From assembly GCA_001599915.1 (NCBI GenBank), contig BCIG01000032.1:132342-196341 (forward strand): DNA of 64,000 nucleotides, read 5' to 3'. The notes beneath the pieces are model-generated. The model was given only the letters and a program-made list of their open reading frames with translations. It made no database searches and was not told the DNA's origin. This DNA comes from Symbiotaphrina buchneri. Its lineage: Eukaryota; Ascomycota; Symbiotaphrinales; Symbiotaphrinaceae. This document shows positions 27,836-41,466 of this stretch, piece after piece (within the stretch, counting starts at the first letter, position 1; each line of letters opens with the position of its first letter). A program made the position numbers and the translations under genes.

Positions 27836-28682
27836 TCCGGGTTGGTAGGATCAACGCCGGATGGTGCGCAGTCTTTGCTTGCAACATCATATGGTAAGTT
27901 GGTGCATAGCTCGACGTAGGTGTCCACGCGTTCCCATTGGATGTTGAGCGTGAATCGGAATACCTCATGAGGATACGACTGGTCTGGTGTAACACCTTGG
28001 TTGACGGCGGCCGGTAACGAGGAGCATTGCTTAGCAGTATGGTTATCGCGGATTATTGTTATTACCTATTATTACGAGCATTATCACTACCTACCTATGA
28101 TTATTCTTACACTCACCACCCAGCATCGCTTGCCTTATGTCAAACCCGTTATTCCTACAATGTCTGTTGCGAAACCCAATGGTCCCTAAGGTAAGCTACC
28201 TAAGGTATGTGATGCTGCAGGAAGCGTAAGGGACGAATAATAACACGGGCTTCGTCGTCGTCTGCGAGATGTGGCGGTGCATTTGGTTGATTTAGGTAAA
28301 GGGTGTACGCTCCGTACGAGTTTAGAATGAAATAATTGGTTGCGAGTGTGGCAGGTGCTGCTTCCTACCTTACGTAGTAGTTCGTACCTATGTTTGGATT
28401 ATGACGTAAGGCACGTAGTAGCCATATGACATCTGGCCCCTGTCCCACAACTTGCCCTGGAACCACAAATTATCGTACTGCTTCAGGGAGACTTCGTACA
28501 AATACGGTGTACAGGAGTCTCTGCCATCCATCCCCATCCATCAACTCCACCCAAAGCAATTTTTTTTTCATTGCTACCTTATTCGCTACCCCAAGGACTT
28601 TCAGTACGCTATCATTCATCCTCCTTCAACTCCCCATTCTGGAATATAGTTCGTCGTTGCAAACCGCGATATTAACACCAAG
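27836..28682. promoter_or_regulatory. Intergenic gap with ACCTTA motifs, PMP3 promoter
   Basis: This 847-bp gap holds the upstream region of the PMP3 gene. AAGGTA-type units occur near 28187-28206 (CTACCTAAGGTATG) and 28366-28400 (TACCTTACGTAGTAG). Pyrimidine-rich sequence and a T8 run near 28560 lie upstream of the ATG at 28683. No gene was recognised. Confidence 0.45.
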
Positions 28683-29121
28683 ATGGGTTTCTGCTCGGCC
28701 TTCCTGCTGATGCTTATCACCATCCTTTGTATGATCTCCCCCATCCTCATGCTACAGCGTCGCGTGCGCCGCTGGACGGACGAGCTAACCTGGTCCTGCA
28801 GTCCCACCTGTCGGTGTTGCCATTGTCGCCGGCTGCGGAGCTGACCTTGTGATCAACATCTGTCTCACCCTCCTGGGGTAAGTCCATCTCTCATCCGCCA
28901 TGTTTGCTCCTACGTAGCTCACTGATTCTAGCTACCTGCCTGGCCATATTCACGCCTTCTACATCGAATACGTCTACTATCACCGCCACGAGCAAATGCT
29001 CGCCGGCCAGCCCGTGATTGGAAGGGCTCCTGGTGTCTACAGCAACAAGGTCCAGAATGGCGGTAGTGGTTACGGTACTATGGCTGCTGCTCCGGCTACC
29101 GCCCCTCCTCCTGCGTACTAA
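28683..29121 (+). CDS. PMP3/UPF0057 plasma-membrane proteolipid
   Basis: Three exons (28683-28728, 28802-28877, 28932-29121) give 103 residues; introns are 73 and 54 nt and the phases agree. Two hydrophobic helices (FCSAFLLMLITIL and the segment around VGVAIVAGCGADLVINICLTLLG) flank the family motif FPPVGV, which is made only by splicing. The second helix leads into the signature YLPGHIHAFYIEYVYY. The 45-residue tail is soluble and Ala/Pro-rich, longer than in the minimal 55-residue PMP3 and more like the SNA-type members. In yeast, loss of PMP3 hyperpolarises the plasma membrane and raises sensitivity to cations. SNA relatives sit in endosomes or vacuoles, so the exact membrane here is unknown. 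Confidence 0.93.
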
Positions 29122-29385
29122 GCACATCGATGATACGGACTGAGAGATCCAATGCCTCCCGCACATGCTCCTCAAGGTTTTCAGGGAGATACTGTGACCG
29201 TATTGTGCTCGCATGCATGGGCATGGTACGTAATAGGGGACACGGGTATACCAGCTCGTTCGGTGTGCATGCTTGATACCCGGAAGATGTCTTATTGTCT
29301 GGCGTCTCACAACAGAAGAGATGAGAGTGCTAGGGTCTTTAGCCCCTGGAGAATCTAATGTTAAAATCTGCGTTCACTCTGTCTC

Positions 29386-30174
29386 TCAACTATTTCTCGA
29401 TCCTTCTCCTTCTGGCCTTTTCGTTTTCAGAGCCGGGAAATCGAAGATGGCACTCTTCCCCCCTCTCAAGCCTTGCCAACGTCCTCCTAACCTCGTTTCC
29501 GGACTGTCCCATACAAGCGCCCCTACCCAAGGCTGCACGTTGTAGCCGAGTTCCAGTGTTACATTGGCTCTTTCGGCGACCGTCCCCGTAATATCTGTTA
29601 TCTGGTACTTAGACTTCTGGTTCCGCAATTTGATTAGACCTCGCTCCTCACGAGCAGCCATTTTCCGCTTGGATGCCGGTAGGTTGGGGTTACTCTTCGG
29701 ATCCGCAGGGATGATCTGGTCCCAGATAACGGACTGCGAGCGAGGCGCAGAAGAATTATTGGCAGACGGGTAACTGGCCATCACGTAGACGAAGAACTGC
29801 TTGGTGTTCCAGTTGAAGAGCGATGACAGGTCTGTATCAGTCAATGAGTGATACACGATGCGCAAGGGACGGATCGGTGCGGACCAGCGTCGAGGTCGAA
29901 CTTGATGTGCGCATATTCCTCTTTCTTTGAACTATAGTAATGCGGCCGCCCTTTGACGCTGTATGGACCTGCGATCAGCGGGATTGCTGGAATGAAGCCC
30001 CCCTCTCGGAGAGGGAAGATGGAGGCCTCACATCTGAACGTTCCGCAAGCTCACGCTTGCAGAGGGCGCCTGAGGAAACAGGACGACGGAGAGAGCAACG
30101 AGCGCGGCGACGAAGAAGGCGACGGTGGTAAAGAAGCCAAAGACATTTTGAGCCCGCACTAGGGTGGAATGCAT
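29386..30174 (-). CDS. SPC3: Signal peptidase complex subunit 3 (SPC22/23 family)
   Basis: Three exons (30174-30032, 29958-29885, 29831-29386) give 220 residues. The ATG at 30174 gives MHSTLVRAQNVFGFF, the usual start of this family. An N-terminal membrane anchor follows (FFTTVAFFVAALVALSVVLF). The luminal domain includes GRPHYYSSKKEEYAHIKFDL, made across the first splice, and LFNWNTKQFFVYVMASY after the second. The subunit stabilises the catalytic signal peptidase (Sec11) on the luminal side of the ER membrane and is essential in yeast. The C terminus carries a Lys/Arg- and Glu-rich extension (KTKRPEGEGSRNS) that varies among fungi. It converges with PMP3 across 264 bp. Confidence 0.95.
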
Positions 30175-30625
30175 CCCGTCCGCTCGTTCTCCTTCTTCAG
30201 GGTTGTCAGAGCCCTGGCTGGCTGCGTGCAGGAGTAGGTTGTTGGTCCGTCGAGGCTACGTTTGGCGTCGGCCAGGGACAACGCCCAGGCCAGACAAGCT
30301 TCGCTAGTGGTGGTGTGAATTTGGACCACTTGGCACTATATAATGAACTACACACTTAAACATTACGAATACCTCACCGATATAACCTCAAAGGACATTT
30401 CAAGAATTTAATACTAGATTTAGGATCCCTTTGGTACGATAGGGGTGTTCGTTCGCATTCAATACCAAGCCCTTACAAATTGATGTGACGAACCGCACAG
30501 CTAGTGTTCATCCACTTCTTTGATTTTGATTTTGATTTTCTTTTTTCTTTTTACTTTTTCGTGCAAATGCACGAATAGCAGCTACACAGGACGCCCCTTT
30601 ATGACCTTTCCGGCTCACATCGACT
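30175..30625. other. SPC3 promoter and XRN1 3' region with TTTTGA repeat
   Basis: This 451-bp gap holds the SPC3 upstream region and the XRN1 trailer. Between about 30519 and 30550 the plus strand reads TTTGATTTTGATTTTGAT followed by a T-rich run, so the minus-strand XRN1 3' UTR would be rich in ATCAAA and A. No gene was recognised. Confidence 0.45.
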
Positions 30626-33600
30626 TCACTGCTGTGGCCCAACAGGGACAGCACCTCGTCCCCTTTGGCCACCGCGCGAACCCCTGAGACCACCTCCTCT
30701 GTGCCCACTTCTGCCACGACCTCTTCCTCTAGCATCTAGGCCTGCAGGTGGGGGCACATTCGAATACGACTGCGGTCGAAAGTTGCGATTGTTTTGTACT
30801 ACACCCTCGGTGGCATCGCCTTGATCGAGCACCACGAACCCCTTTCGGTTCGGCTGCGTTGCGTCCGAACGGCCTCTCCCTCGGCCGACGGTACCATTCT
30901 GACCATTGCCTCGAGCGCGCATACCGTTGCCGGAATAGCGGTCCGATGCAGGTCTCAGTGGTAGTTGGTCCTCGTTTGATTGTACCCCATTGCCCGTGGG
31001 TCCTGAGGCACGCCCTCGACCGCTACCCGCATTGCCACCGCGGGGGTGTTGACCAGCTACAACACCCCGGAACGATGCGCGCAGAGGTGGAGGTGCCTTT
31101 GCGGGCACATATTGACCCTGTCCACCAGGGCCAATCGGCATACCATAGCCGGCTGCAGTCAAGGGTTGACTACTAGGGTGTGGTTGATGATCTGCGCCCG
31201 CTTTGCTTCTTGCAACCAGCTGCTTGTTTGTAAGATTGAGGACGGAGGAGGACGGCACAGTTGATCCGCGGAATGGCGAGCATCTCTCTCCCAGGGTGGT
31301 TCCGCTCATAAAGGTCACATCAAAGACGACATCCAGGAGGGTTGTCCGCGACGTGCGGGTCAGCCCTACTACTGTTCCACGTGTAGCAATGGGCACTCTG
31401 CCGGAATCTTGCGCATACACAACTCGATCTCCTAGGGCAAATGTCTGGTTACCAAGGCGCTGCTCAGCATCTGCAGGTTTGAGTAGGGCATTCCTTGGAA
31501 CCCCCTTCATCTTGCGACCTTCTGGCTGGGGACTGCTGGCCAGATGATGGTCCGCAGCCGCCTCGATCTCCTTGACAACTTCCGAGTCCAACTGCTCGGC
31601 CTCTAGCGGCACTTTTTCAAAGCTTTTCGCTTCGATAGATTTGAGCCAAGCCTGTATGGCCCTGATCTTGTCTCGGGCGATGTCTTCTGGGTAGAAATCG
31701 GTCGCATTGAGCATATCGCCCTGAGGGTTTTGCTGGATCCTCGCGATGAATTCCGGGAATTTAATCATATACTCCTGAAGCAGCTCGACGGCTTTCCGAC
31801 TGAATTCCCAACCTGTACTTCCTCGCCGGGAGTACCCTAGAACCTTCAGCTTCTTGGCTTCAAACTTCAAATTCAGCCCTAGATTCACTGGCTGGTCTTC
31901 CAACATGACGCGGAATGAGGAGGTGATCTTGCTCAAGACCAAGGGATTCAAGTTCAGCATCCGGGCAACAGCAAAGGAGGGCATGTATGGTGATCGTTGC
32001 TCTGCCCTGGCCACGATCTCCTTGCCAAATTCAGGCTCTCGGCCCTTGATGGTGGACACCCAGACCTCTGCTTTGCCGCCACTGTGACGCACAACTTCGA
32101 TCGGCCGCCCATAATTGTATTCCCCTAGGAAAAATGCCCTAGTTCCTTCAGGGAACTCCTCTTCTATGGGCAGGGCATCCCTCTCCAGGAAACGTTGATC
32201 TTCACTGATAACCTCGTCTACTACGACTTGAGATGCGTAGTCCGTCTCGATTCCGGGTATTTGTGCGAATTCTTTGACCATTGCACCCTCATCGGTTTTC
32301 CGGAGTCCTTTCAGCATTTCGACATGCATTAAAGACTCCACAGTCCCCATAACGATACCCAGTCGTTTGCTATACACACCTTCAATTCGACTCGCCTTCT
32401 TCCGCCACTGCTCAATATCCTGAGGCCCATGAGGGACCGGAATTGGATGTTCCGTGCCGTCGCGAGGTAGTACATAGTCGAAAAGCTCGTCCGACACGCG
32501 AATGACCGTGGCTTCTTGCAAGAAAGGATAGCCCACATGCACCCGCTTCCCCAACCTCTTCTTCGCCTCTTCAACTTTAGTGCGAGTCTCAGCCTCGGTT
32601 AACGTGATGACCATGCTCTCGTTCCTGCTGTCTTGCTGAAAGACATTCACACCGTGGAAGTCCAGCTTCCCAATATGTGGAATGGTTTTGAGGCTCGGAA
32701 ACCCAGCTAGGGCGGCGGCCCCTAACTTGACACCTTCCATCAGCCCTACGTATGGGTCGAGGCCGTCCATGGTTGGTAACTCGAATATGTTGACAACGCA
32801 ATGGCAGTGTGGTATGTCGGGAAACACCCCGATCAAAGACGAGGGGTATGTGAAATCCAACTCGGGGGAGTAAGTAAACTTCAGCGTGACACCAAATTCA
32901 TTTCTCTCCCGCTCCTCCTGAGTTAGCAGCTTGTCCTTCGGCTTCATTGCATCAAGTAGACGCCTCTCGTCGATGAAGGGTATTTTCACCACGGCTTCCC
33001 ACTCCATCTTCTTACCATTCATATCAAGCTCAAACTCCCGGGGGTAGAAATCTATGATGGGTGAATCTTGACTTGTCATGAGATCATGGTATGCCGTTGG
33101 GACAATCTTCTTGCTCCTATCGGGAAGAACACCCATCAACTGCTGAAATGGCCGGAAAGGTTGACCCAGCTGGAAGTTCAAATCCGCATTTAACCCCTTC
33201 TTCACATCTATCAAGGAGCGTCAGTCTAATTCAAAGACAACAGACATGGGATACCGACCGGAAATCATAGGAGAGTAATGGTACCGATAGAACCAAGGCC
33301 AGGAAGCGATACCGCGATAGTAGTAGTATAAAACCCATTGTAAACCTTGCACGTAGTTCTCTGCCAATTTTCTCATCTCTTCCTCATTCTCAAGACCCCA
33401 GGTAAACTTTGCCTGGTAATACTTATTCTTCCATTCATGGAACTTCTCTTGATACTTCTGTTCCATCTCTTCTTGGATTTTGTCGGCGCTTTTATCAACC
33501 ACTTGTGCTCTATCATACCTTCGGATGACCCGCATCAGCGCGTTATGAGCCTCTTCATCTATGCCATCTTCTTCCTCCTGATTTCCGGTGTCGGCGGAAG

Positions 33601-35098
33601 TCTCAGGAAAATGTAGCCTCAGATGCCGTTGACCATCCTCATTTTCGACCGTTTGCCATCGTAAGTGAAGGCTTTCGGCTAGGTCCTCCACAAACTTCCG
33701 ATCACTGGCGGGAAGATCGGGAGACAAGTCAAGCGGCGGAGCAACACCAGAACCTACACTTTCGATCTTGCTCACATACTTCTTTATCTGCCGGAATAGT
33801 TCCTTCTGTGGAGTTGTCATGGTCATGGGGCCCTGCTGTTTCCCTTTCCCCTGATGCTCAACCTTGCTGATTTGCTTCCCTCTGAACCAACTAGCGTCCG
33901 CATTCTCCGCCTCAAAGAACCGGAATTCGACATCAGACAACTCGTCTAGAAGCGCTCCAAGACGAGCAAGGTTAATGACTCCCCGCTCATTAATGTAGCC
34001 ATCCTGCTTTGGCAATACTGATTTATAGACGCGAAACATAAGCGCCAGTGCTCCCTCGTTGATATGCAGGTTGGGTAGATTTGGAAGGAAATCGTTCCCA
34101 ACAAAGAACGCCATCAGAATAAAGTCATCAATAATCCGTTCCAGATCAAAAGAGAAGCTAAGCACCCCAGGCTCCTTTAGCTCCTGAAATTCGAGTTCTA
34201 AGTACTCTCGGACCATGCAAAGATGCATCAGATAGAAATTCTGGTGTTCCAGCTCCTTGGATCGCTTTTGACTCTGGCGTCCAAACGTAACTTCTTCCCG
34301 AAGAAGACAGAAATGAGGGTCGTGACTCAGAAGTCCTAACATGATCAAATCCGCATCCAAGCCGTATAGACAGTGCCGCACGTTCGGATCGTAGTTGGGT
34401 TGAGCTTTTGCTTGTCGAATATACTCCATGATCTTGTGCTCGCCTTCACCAGGTACTTCATGTCCGGAGAGAACAACCTCCACACCCTGCCAGTCCACAT
34501 CTTCTGACACCTTCTTATTGATGAAGTACTTAAGTTGCTCAGTCAACCGAGCCATAAATTCAGTACCTAGGCTGTTAGCGTACTCGGTGTACTTTAAAAC
34601 TTCCTTGATGAGCTGTTGGCATACCTGGCGTTATACAGTTGCTGTCGAAAGCATCTTCCTTCGGCATCTCCAAGCCTTCCTTGATCGCCTTCTCTTTCGC
34701 ATTCTCGGCATCGAGAGCAGTCCGAAATCTCCGCGCGCGCTGTTGGTTCATCTTCGCCCTGGGCGCCACACCATCAATTGCCATGAAAAAAAGCTGCTTT
34801 GGTTTGATTTTGCCGAAGAGATGCTCTATGTAATTGAATATTGCGATGAACATCTGATCCTCGGTCATGCGAAATGTAGGAGAGTCGGAGTCTTTATGCG
34901 TGCAGTTATGGATGATGCCATTCATGTCAAGCTGCGTCGCACCAGCATCAGCAAATGTGTATCAGAAACAGGGCGGCTGCACTTTCCACGGGGACGTACG
35001 TAGAGACAGTCAAACTCGGGTATCCGGTTCTCTGCAATGAGCTGCGAGATGGCCGGATACCGTTCACTCATCCATCGAAAGAACTTCGGAACACCCAT
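30626..35098 (-). CDS. XRN1: 5'-3' exoribonuclease 1 (XRN1/KEM1)
   Basis: Four exons (35098-35000, 34931-34625, 34566-33259, 33207-30626) give 1,431 residues, the usual size for Xrn1. The start [15 protein letters not shown] is invariant in the family. The catalytic nuclease region shows [45 protein letters not shown] and [10 protein letters not shown], which carry the acidic metal-binding residues. The PAZ/Tudor, KOW and winged-helix regions follow ([28 protein letters not shown]). The tail from about 1,250 on is Gly/Arg-rich with RGRGR repeats, as in other fungi. Xrn1 degrades decapped 5'-monophosphate mRNA in the cytoplasm and links decay to transcription. It shares a 729-bp divergent promoter with Hat2. 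Confidence 0.97.
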
Positions 35099-35827
35099 GT
35101 TTGCAGAACACACAGGCCTACCAGTTCCGGTCCTTCACGCCTTTACCTTGTGTAGACAGGGCAAGGTCGTCACGAACAGGTATGAAACACACGACCTTCC
35201 CTATGCGCCTGAGCCTTTGCCGTAGGGCCGGCACAAGAGTGCGAGACGACGGTCGGGTCGGCGAGGGAGAGGGGATGTAGCCGCGCGATGTTTGTTCCGG
35301 GCTACACGAGCAAGGTGCAAGGTGCAAAGGTGTCAATATCAATATGGCCTTCGGAGGCGCGCAAGCATCTCGCCGGATTAGCAAGTTCAGCACTTGGTGG
35401 AGTGTGGCTTTCATACGGAAGTCAGTCTACACCAAATAAGGTACGTAAGGCAAGGTTAAGGCAGCTCGGCAGGTACCGGTTGGGTTAAAGGCACCTGGCG
35501 AGCTGGGTACCTTACGAGCTTAGCTCAGGTGTGCATGAATAAGGTACATGAGGTACTTCGTACCCACAGAGGCACTTTACGTGGTGCGGGACCACAAACG
35601 CGATCCTTCCGCGTCTTGTCTCGAAAACCGCCAGTAGAGCCCGTTGAGTACCTTACCTCTCGATATTGATTCCAGACCACTACAGCAGTCTTCTTCACTC
35701 AAATCGCCGCAGCTCACCACAGCTTCCTTCCTGAATCTAATTGGGGTCTCACTCCTAAAGCCCTTGACCTTCTGCAGTTCAGTCGCTTTGGAAAGCTGAT
35801 CACCGCCTCGTGCGCGAGCTCGGCGCA
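35099..35827. promoter_or_regulatory. Divergent promoter XRN1 / HAT2 with ACCTTA island
   Basis: This gap between two divergent genes contains AAGGTA-type units at about 35436-35580 (AATAAGGTACGTAAGGCAAGG, then GTACCTTACGAGC and AATAAGGTACATGAGGTAC). No open frame here has a recognisable domain. Confidence 0.5.
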
Positions 35828-37496
<1,669 letters not shown>

Positions 37497-38297
37497 CCAT
37501 GTGCTGACGGACGCTGAGTAAGTGCTGGCAATATCCAAGGACAGATGGGTCAGGGGGGTCGGGTGGCCACACTAAGGCAATGTGGTGCAATTTGCAGCTG
37601 CTCGAGAGCTTAGGACAAAGGCGGTCTCGTGGGACCGGATAAGAGTACGAAGCATCTCGGCGCACGCCGGTGCCTCAGTATCAAGCAACAGATTGCTCAT
37701 CGGAATATTGACTCCAAGTGGCGTCGCTGCTGTACGAGGTACGAGGGAACGTAACAATCTTGTTCCGATCTCTGTAGTATCTTGCATAAAATTCAATTCT
37801 GGATGACATTGTGATTTTCGAAATCCCCGGGAGACTCCCCTGGGTCGAAAAGGAGGTCCCTTTACTGAGTGCACCGTACGGTACAAAATCCTCCCCAACC
37901 GAGAGAGAGCCGCGCTAGTGGTTGGTGACCCCGCGGAAAATAAAATGTAGTTCCGGTCGTGCAGTAGTACGCAGCAAGTACAAAGCTATGCCCATGGATA
38001 AAGTACCGTACCTTGTACTTAAAAGTATCTTTTCGCAGCACCGGCTACACCACTCTATCCTTAAAGGACCTTACCTTACCTTACTGTCCCAGAAAAGAAT
38101 AATAATAATTGCTCGTCTCACTCTCTGACAGCCTATCCACCTTACCACCACTACTACTGTCGTCATGCTCCCCTAAGTCTCTCCGAACAATGGGAAACCA
38201 GCGTTTCAGCACTTAGTCTGCACTTGACCGCCGCCTGACTTGCCGCTGATATCGCACACAACTGAAGCTGCGGACAGTCGAGGAGCATTAGGGAAGG
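37497..38297. promoter_or_regulatory. Intergenic gap with ACCTTA motif, GCH1 promoter
   Basis: This 801-bp gap holds the Hat2 trailer and the GTP cyclohydrolase I upstream region. TTACCTTACCTTACTG lies near 38070-38085, with other AAGTACCGTACCTTGTAC-like sequence near 38000-38020. No gene was recognised. Confidence 0.45.
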
Positions 38298-39407
38298 ATG
38301 GCTTCTCCACCACTCGGGCCACGACCTAAGTCAGCCTTACCTTCCTACCTCACCAATGGCGCAAATGGGACTTCTCCTCTCCACAATCCCAGCGAGAACA
38401 AGGAGCGAGAGTCGCTTTATGCATCGATAAGCGCATCCCAGAATCGCCAGCCTATCGACCTAGAGCAGAAGGATGCCGTGCCAAATGTCGTCAATTCCTT
38501 GCAGCGGGCTCAGCAGCGCAAACAGACCGCCCTCCCATATGACCCGGAGTTCCCACGTAGCGGTCTCAGTGAAGCTGCACGGGATCCCAGGGACGAGGCA
38601 CAGCCCTTCACGCCAACATCAAGCCGGCCGGCAAGCCCATACACTCTGAATCCGCCAATTGATTTCGATGGTCTAAGTTGGCCTAGTAAGTCTTTGCTCA
38701 TCTTCGCTCAAGGTCAATGTCTTAATGGGCTCGATTTATAGGTCTCGGCACAAGGGAGAGGCTCGAGGCAACCCCTGAACAGGCAGAAGAACGCTTGAAA
38801 AAGCTCTCTGGGGCAGTGAGAACCATCCTCGAATGCATTGGGGAGGATCCTGCACGAGAAGGGCTTCTTGGTACGCCTGAGCGCTATGCGAAGGCTATGC
38901 TTTATTTCACGAAAGGATACGAAGACAACGTGAGGGATATCGTCAACGGGGCTGTCTTCCACGAAGATCATGACGAATTGGTGATCGTCCGCGACATTGA
39001 AGTATTCTCCCTTTGCGAGCATCATTTAGTTCCATTTACCGGCAAGGTGAGCAGCATCTTCGGGACAGATAGGAGCCGTCTGATCCTGCTTACACAAAGT
39101 GCAGATGCATATTGGATATATTCCTAATCGCCGCGTCATCGGCCTTTCCAAGCTTGCACGTATAGCTGAGATGTTCTCTCGCCGATTGCAAGTTCAGGAG
39201 CGTTTGACAAAACAGGTGGCATTGGCCCTTTCAGAGATACTAAGACCTCAAGGGGTGGCTGTTGTAATGGAATCCAGTCATCTCTGCATGGTTATGCGAG
39301 GGGTGCAAAAAACTGGGGCTGTCACTACAACGAGCTGCATGTTGGGCCATCTACGGTCGAGCGCAAAGACTCGCGAGGAATTTCTGAATCTGCTTAGTAG
39401 ACGATAG
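38298..39407 (+). CDS. GTP cyclohydrolase I
   Basis: Three exons (38298-38685, 38742-39046, 39105-39407) give 331 residues. The first about 135 residues are a Pro/Ser-rich leader, common in fungal forms. The catalytic domain then shows [33 protein letters not shown] with the zinc Cys and substrate His, [16 protein letters not shown] at the third-exon junction, and [12 protein letters not shown] with the second zinc-binding Cys. It converts GTP to 7,8-dihydroneopterin triphosphate, the first step of tetrahydrobiopterin and folate synthesis, as a cytosolic decamer. The third exon begins directly at the ATG of MHIGY, a splice position that could mislead gene callers into a separate start. Confidence 0.96.
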
Positions 39408-40137
39408 GACCTTCGCTGCCCCCCTTTCCTTCACCAGCGTTGACGTCTTGGTATTCCGGAAGGTTGAAGACGCATCTAGGGCTTTTATTTTTGCATCGGC
39501 GTTTCGTGGTGCTCATCCACCCGGGCTCGGCCAAGTGCTGGCATCGTTCGCCGTGGACCTGCGAATTGGGAGGCGTGTGGGAGAAGCTGCTGATTCTTTG
39601 CGAATAGGATATTGCAAGCCATTCAACAGGCGTATCTGGATTGATTTTTTGGCATCTCTATTGGAGGCTTATACTTTCGCCACGCGCTCTTGGCTCTTGA
39701 TGCCCCAGGCAAAAACAGCTTCGGCATGGTCCGTATGAGCAGGCTACACGGCCGACCATCATGCTCTGTACACAACCTGCTTGTAGGAGTATGTAAAATG
39801 GACGGAGCAACCATTACACGTGCGTTCCCCGTGGGGTCCGTCCGAGTGCCTTTGCCATGTGCGTGCTGAGCCAATGGGTCATAATTCACTGTTTATGTGC
39901 TCTACCTCGGGGGGATGACGAGAGTCAGCAGCAACACTAGCAAGCATTCACTGTGGCTAGACTCCTATTGTTCACCTTATCTGGTAGTCTATTGAGGGCG
40001 CTCTTCAAGGCTCCGTCTCGGCCGCCTCTTCTACCAAGTCAACATACAATCCTAATCCTCATCTGAACCTTGAAAATTAGTGTAGCACTCTCACACTCCT
40101 CACCTTTCAACAGCTGTAGTGACCTGCTGGACTCACT
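39408..40137. other. Intergenic gap, nothing recognised
   Basis: This 730-bp gap follows the GTP cyclohydrolase gene and holds the promoter of the F-box-like gene. Open frames under 100 codons lack domains; no repeat or RNA gene was recognised. Confidence 0.4.
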
Positions 40138-41466
40138 ATGGCTTCCCCTCTGGCTGCAACTTTCAAGTGTCTAGGTCTAGGGCCTCGACGTTTGGGAGTG
40201 CTCAACTCCGGATCCTCGGGAACACAGAACGGTAGTGAGCGGCGTTTGGAACCAGCAGTGCCGTTGTCGCCCGGCGCAATACACGCACTACCCTCGCTAT
40301 CTGGCGGACTTCATTACCGCAGGCGTACAGCAGAAGCAGCACGCTCGCTCATAAGACTGGGCCAGGTTCCAACGGCCTCCGACTCGGCTCAGCCAACGGC
40401 AGATCTCGTGTCACAGTCTGATTCCTTCAACATTTTCGACGCCCTCTTGAACTTCCCTGGCATCATGACGGAGGTGGCCGCTCGTCTCGAGGTGGACGAC
40501 CTTGTTTCGCTGTATGCCATATCGAAAGATTTCCATAATCTCGTCAACTCGCGATTCACACACTGTGTTCTCCTGAACGCCTCCCGTCAGGCTAAGGAGT
40601 CCGCTGCCGTTTTCCCTTTCCGGGCTTTCAGGTCACTGTGCCAGTTTGACCCAGCAGGTCGTTCGACCGAGCGAGCAGAAGACTTGACCCGCATGGCGCC
40701 GTCTTTCCGTTGGCTTCGAATGATCACTTACCGAGAGACAGTCGTCCAGGAGATCATTGCCCTGCTGGCGATGGAAGGACACAGGTTACCAAAGAGGGCC
40801 AGTTTAACACTGAAGAAGATCTGGCTGATGATGGACATCGGTCACAATGGTGCACGAGTTGCTCTCATGCAGAACGCCTCATTCTGGACAAGCCTTGACC
40901 TGTGCATCGCGACCATGTTCTTTATCAAACTGGACATGCGACTCAATGATCCACTTGATGGATTGGGGGAGACGGAGCTCCGGCGCATGTTTCTCGCACA
41001 GAAGAGCATGAGCACCTTATGGAGAGCTCTGTGGCGGGAGTCTGTGCTCAGTCAACTTGACATGCTGAAGCTCTACGTCCGGTGGAGCTACAGGCCGGCT
41101 CCACAGCACGCGGGGATGAGCATCTTGGGAGTCCCTCCGGATGAGATCGGCCGAGGCGATAAAGAGGGCTGGGGAAGAGGGGCCCAACGTATGCTCAGGG
41201 TTGACCACCTTGTCATGATGGAGACCATCCGTAGGCAGATGCCGATGGCCAAGAGTTATGCGTTGATGATGGTCTGGGGTTATGCGGATAGCGATAACAT
41301 GCATGACATGAACGTGGTAGAAGAGTCTTGGGAACAGTGGGGTGCTGGGTATGATATGGACGAGGGAGATTGTGGAAGCTTGGAGGATGTGCTCATGCTT
41401 GAAGACGGAAGTTCTGTTGTAGAGCGGACGTCGGACAGAGAAGATAATGACGAAGGAGATGCCTGA
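40138..41466 (+). CDS. F-box-like domain protein
   Basis: A single exon of 442 residues. The first about 100 residues are low-complexity. Near residues 105-145 the block FPGIMTEVAARLEVDDLVSLYAISKDFHNLV follows the F-box pattern (P..I...I...L...DL..L..VSK.F..L), although the usual LPxEL start is replaced by FPGIM. The rest is helical with no leucine-rich or WD repeat that I can see, and the C terminus is very acidic (DREDNDEGDA). If the F-box is functional it would recruit a substrate to an SCF ubiquitin ligase through Skp1. The substrate is unknown. Such intronless F-box-like proteins are numerous in Pezizomycotina. Confidence 0.75.
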   Translation: MASPLAATFKCLGLGPRRLGVLNSGSSGTQNGSERRLEPAVPLSPGAIHALPSLSGGLHYRRRTAEAARSLIRLGQVPTASDSAQPTADLVSQSDSFNIFDALLNFPGIMTEVAARLEVDDLVSLYAISKDFHNLVNSRFTHCVLLNASRQAKESAAVFPFRAFRSLCQFDPAGRSTERAEDLTRMAPSFRWLRMITYRETVVQEIIALLAMEGHRLPKRASLTLKKIWLMMDIGHNGARVALMQNASFWTSLDLCIATMFFIKLDMRLNDPLDGLGETELRRMFLAQKSMSTLWRALWRESVLSQLDMLKLYVRWSYRPAPQHAGMSILGVPPDEIGRGDKEGWGRGAQRMLRVDHLVMMETIRRQMPMAKSYALMMVWGYADSDNMHDMNVVEESWEQWGAGYDMDEGDCGSLEDVLMLEDGSSVVERTSDREDNDEGDA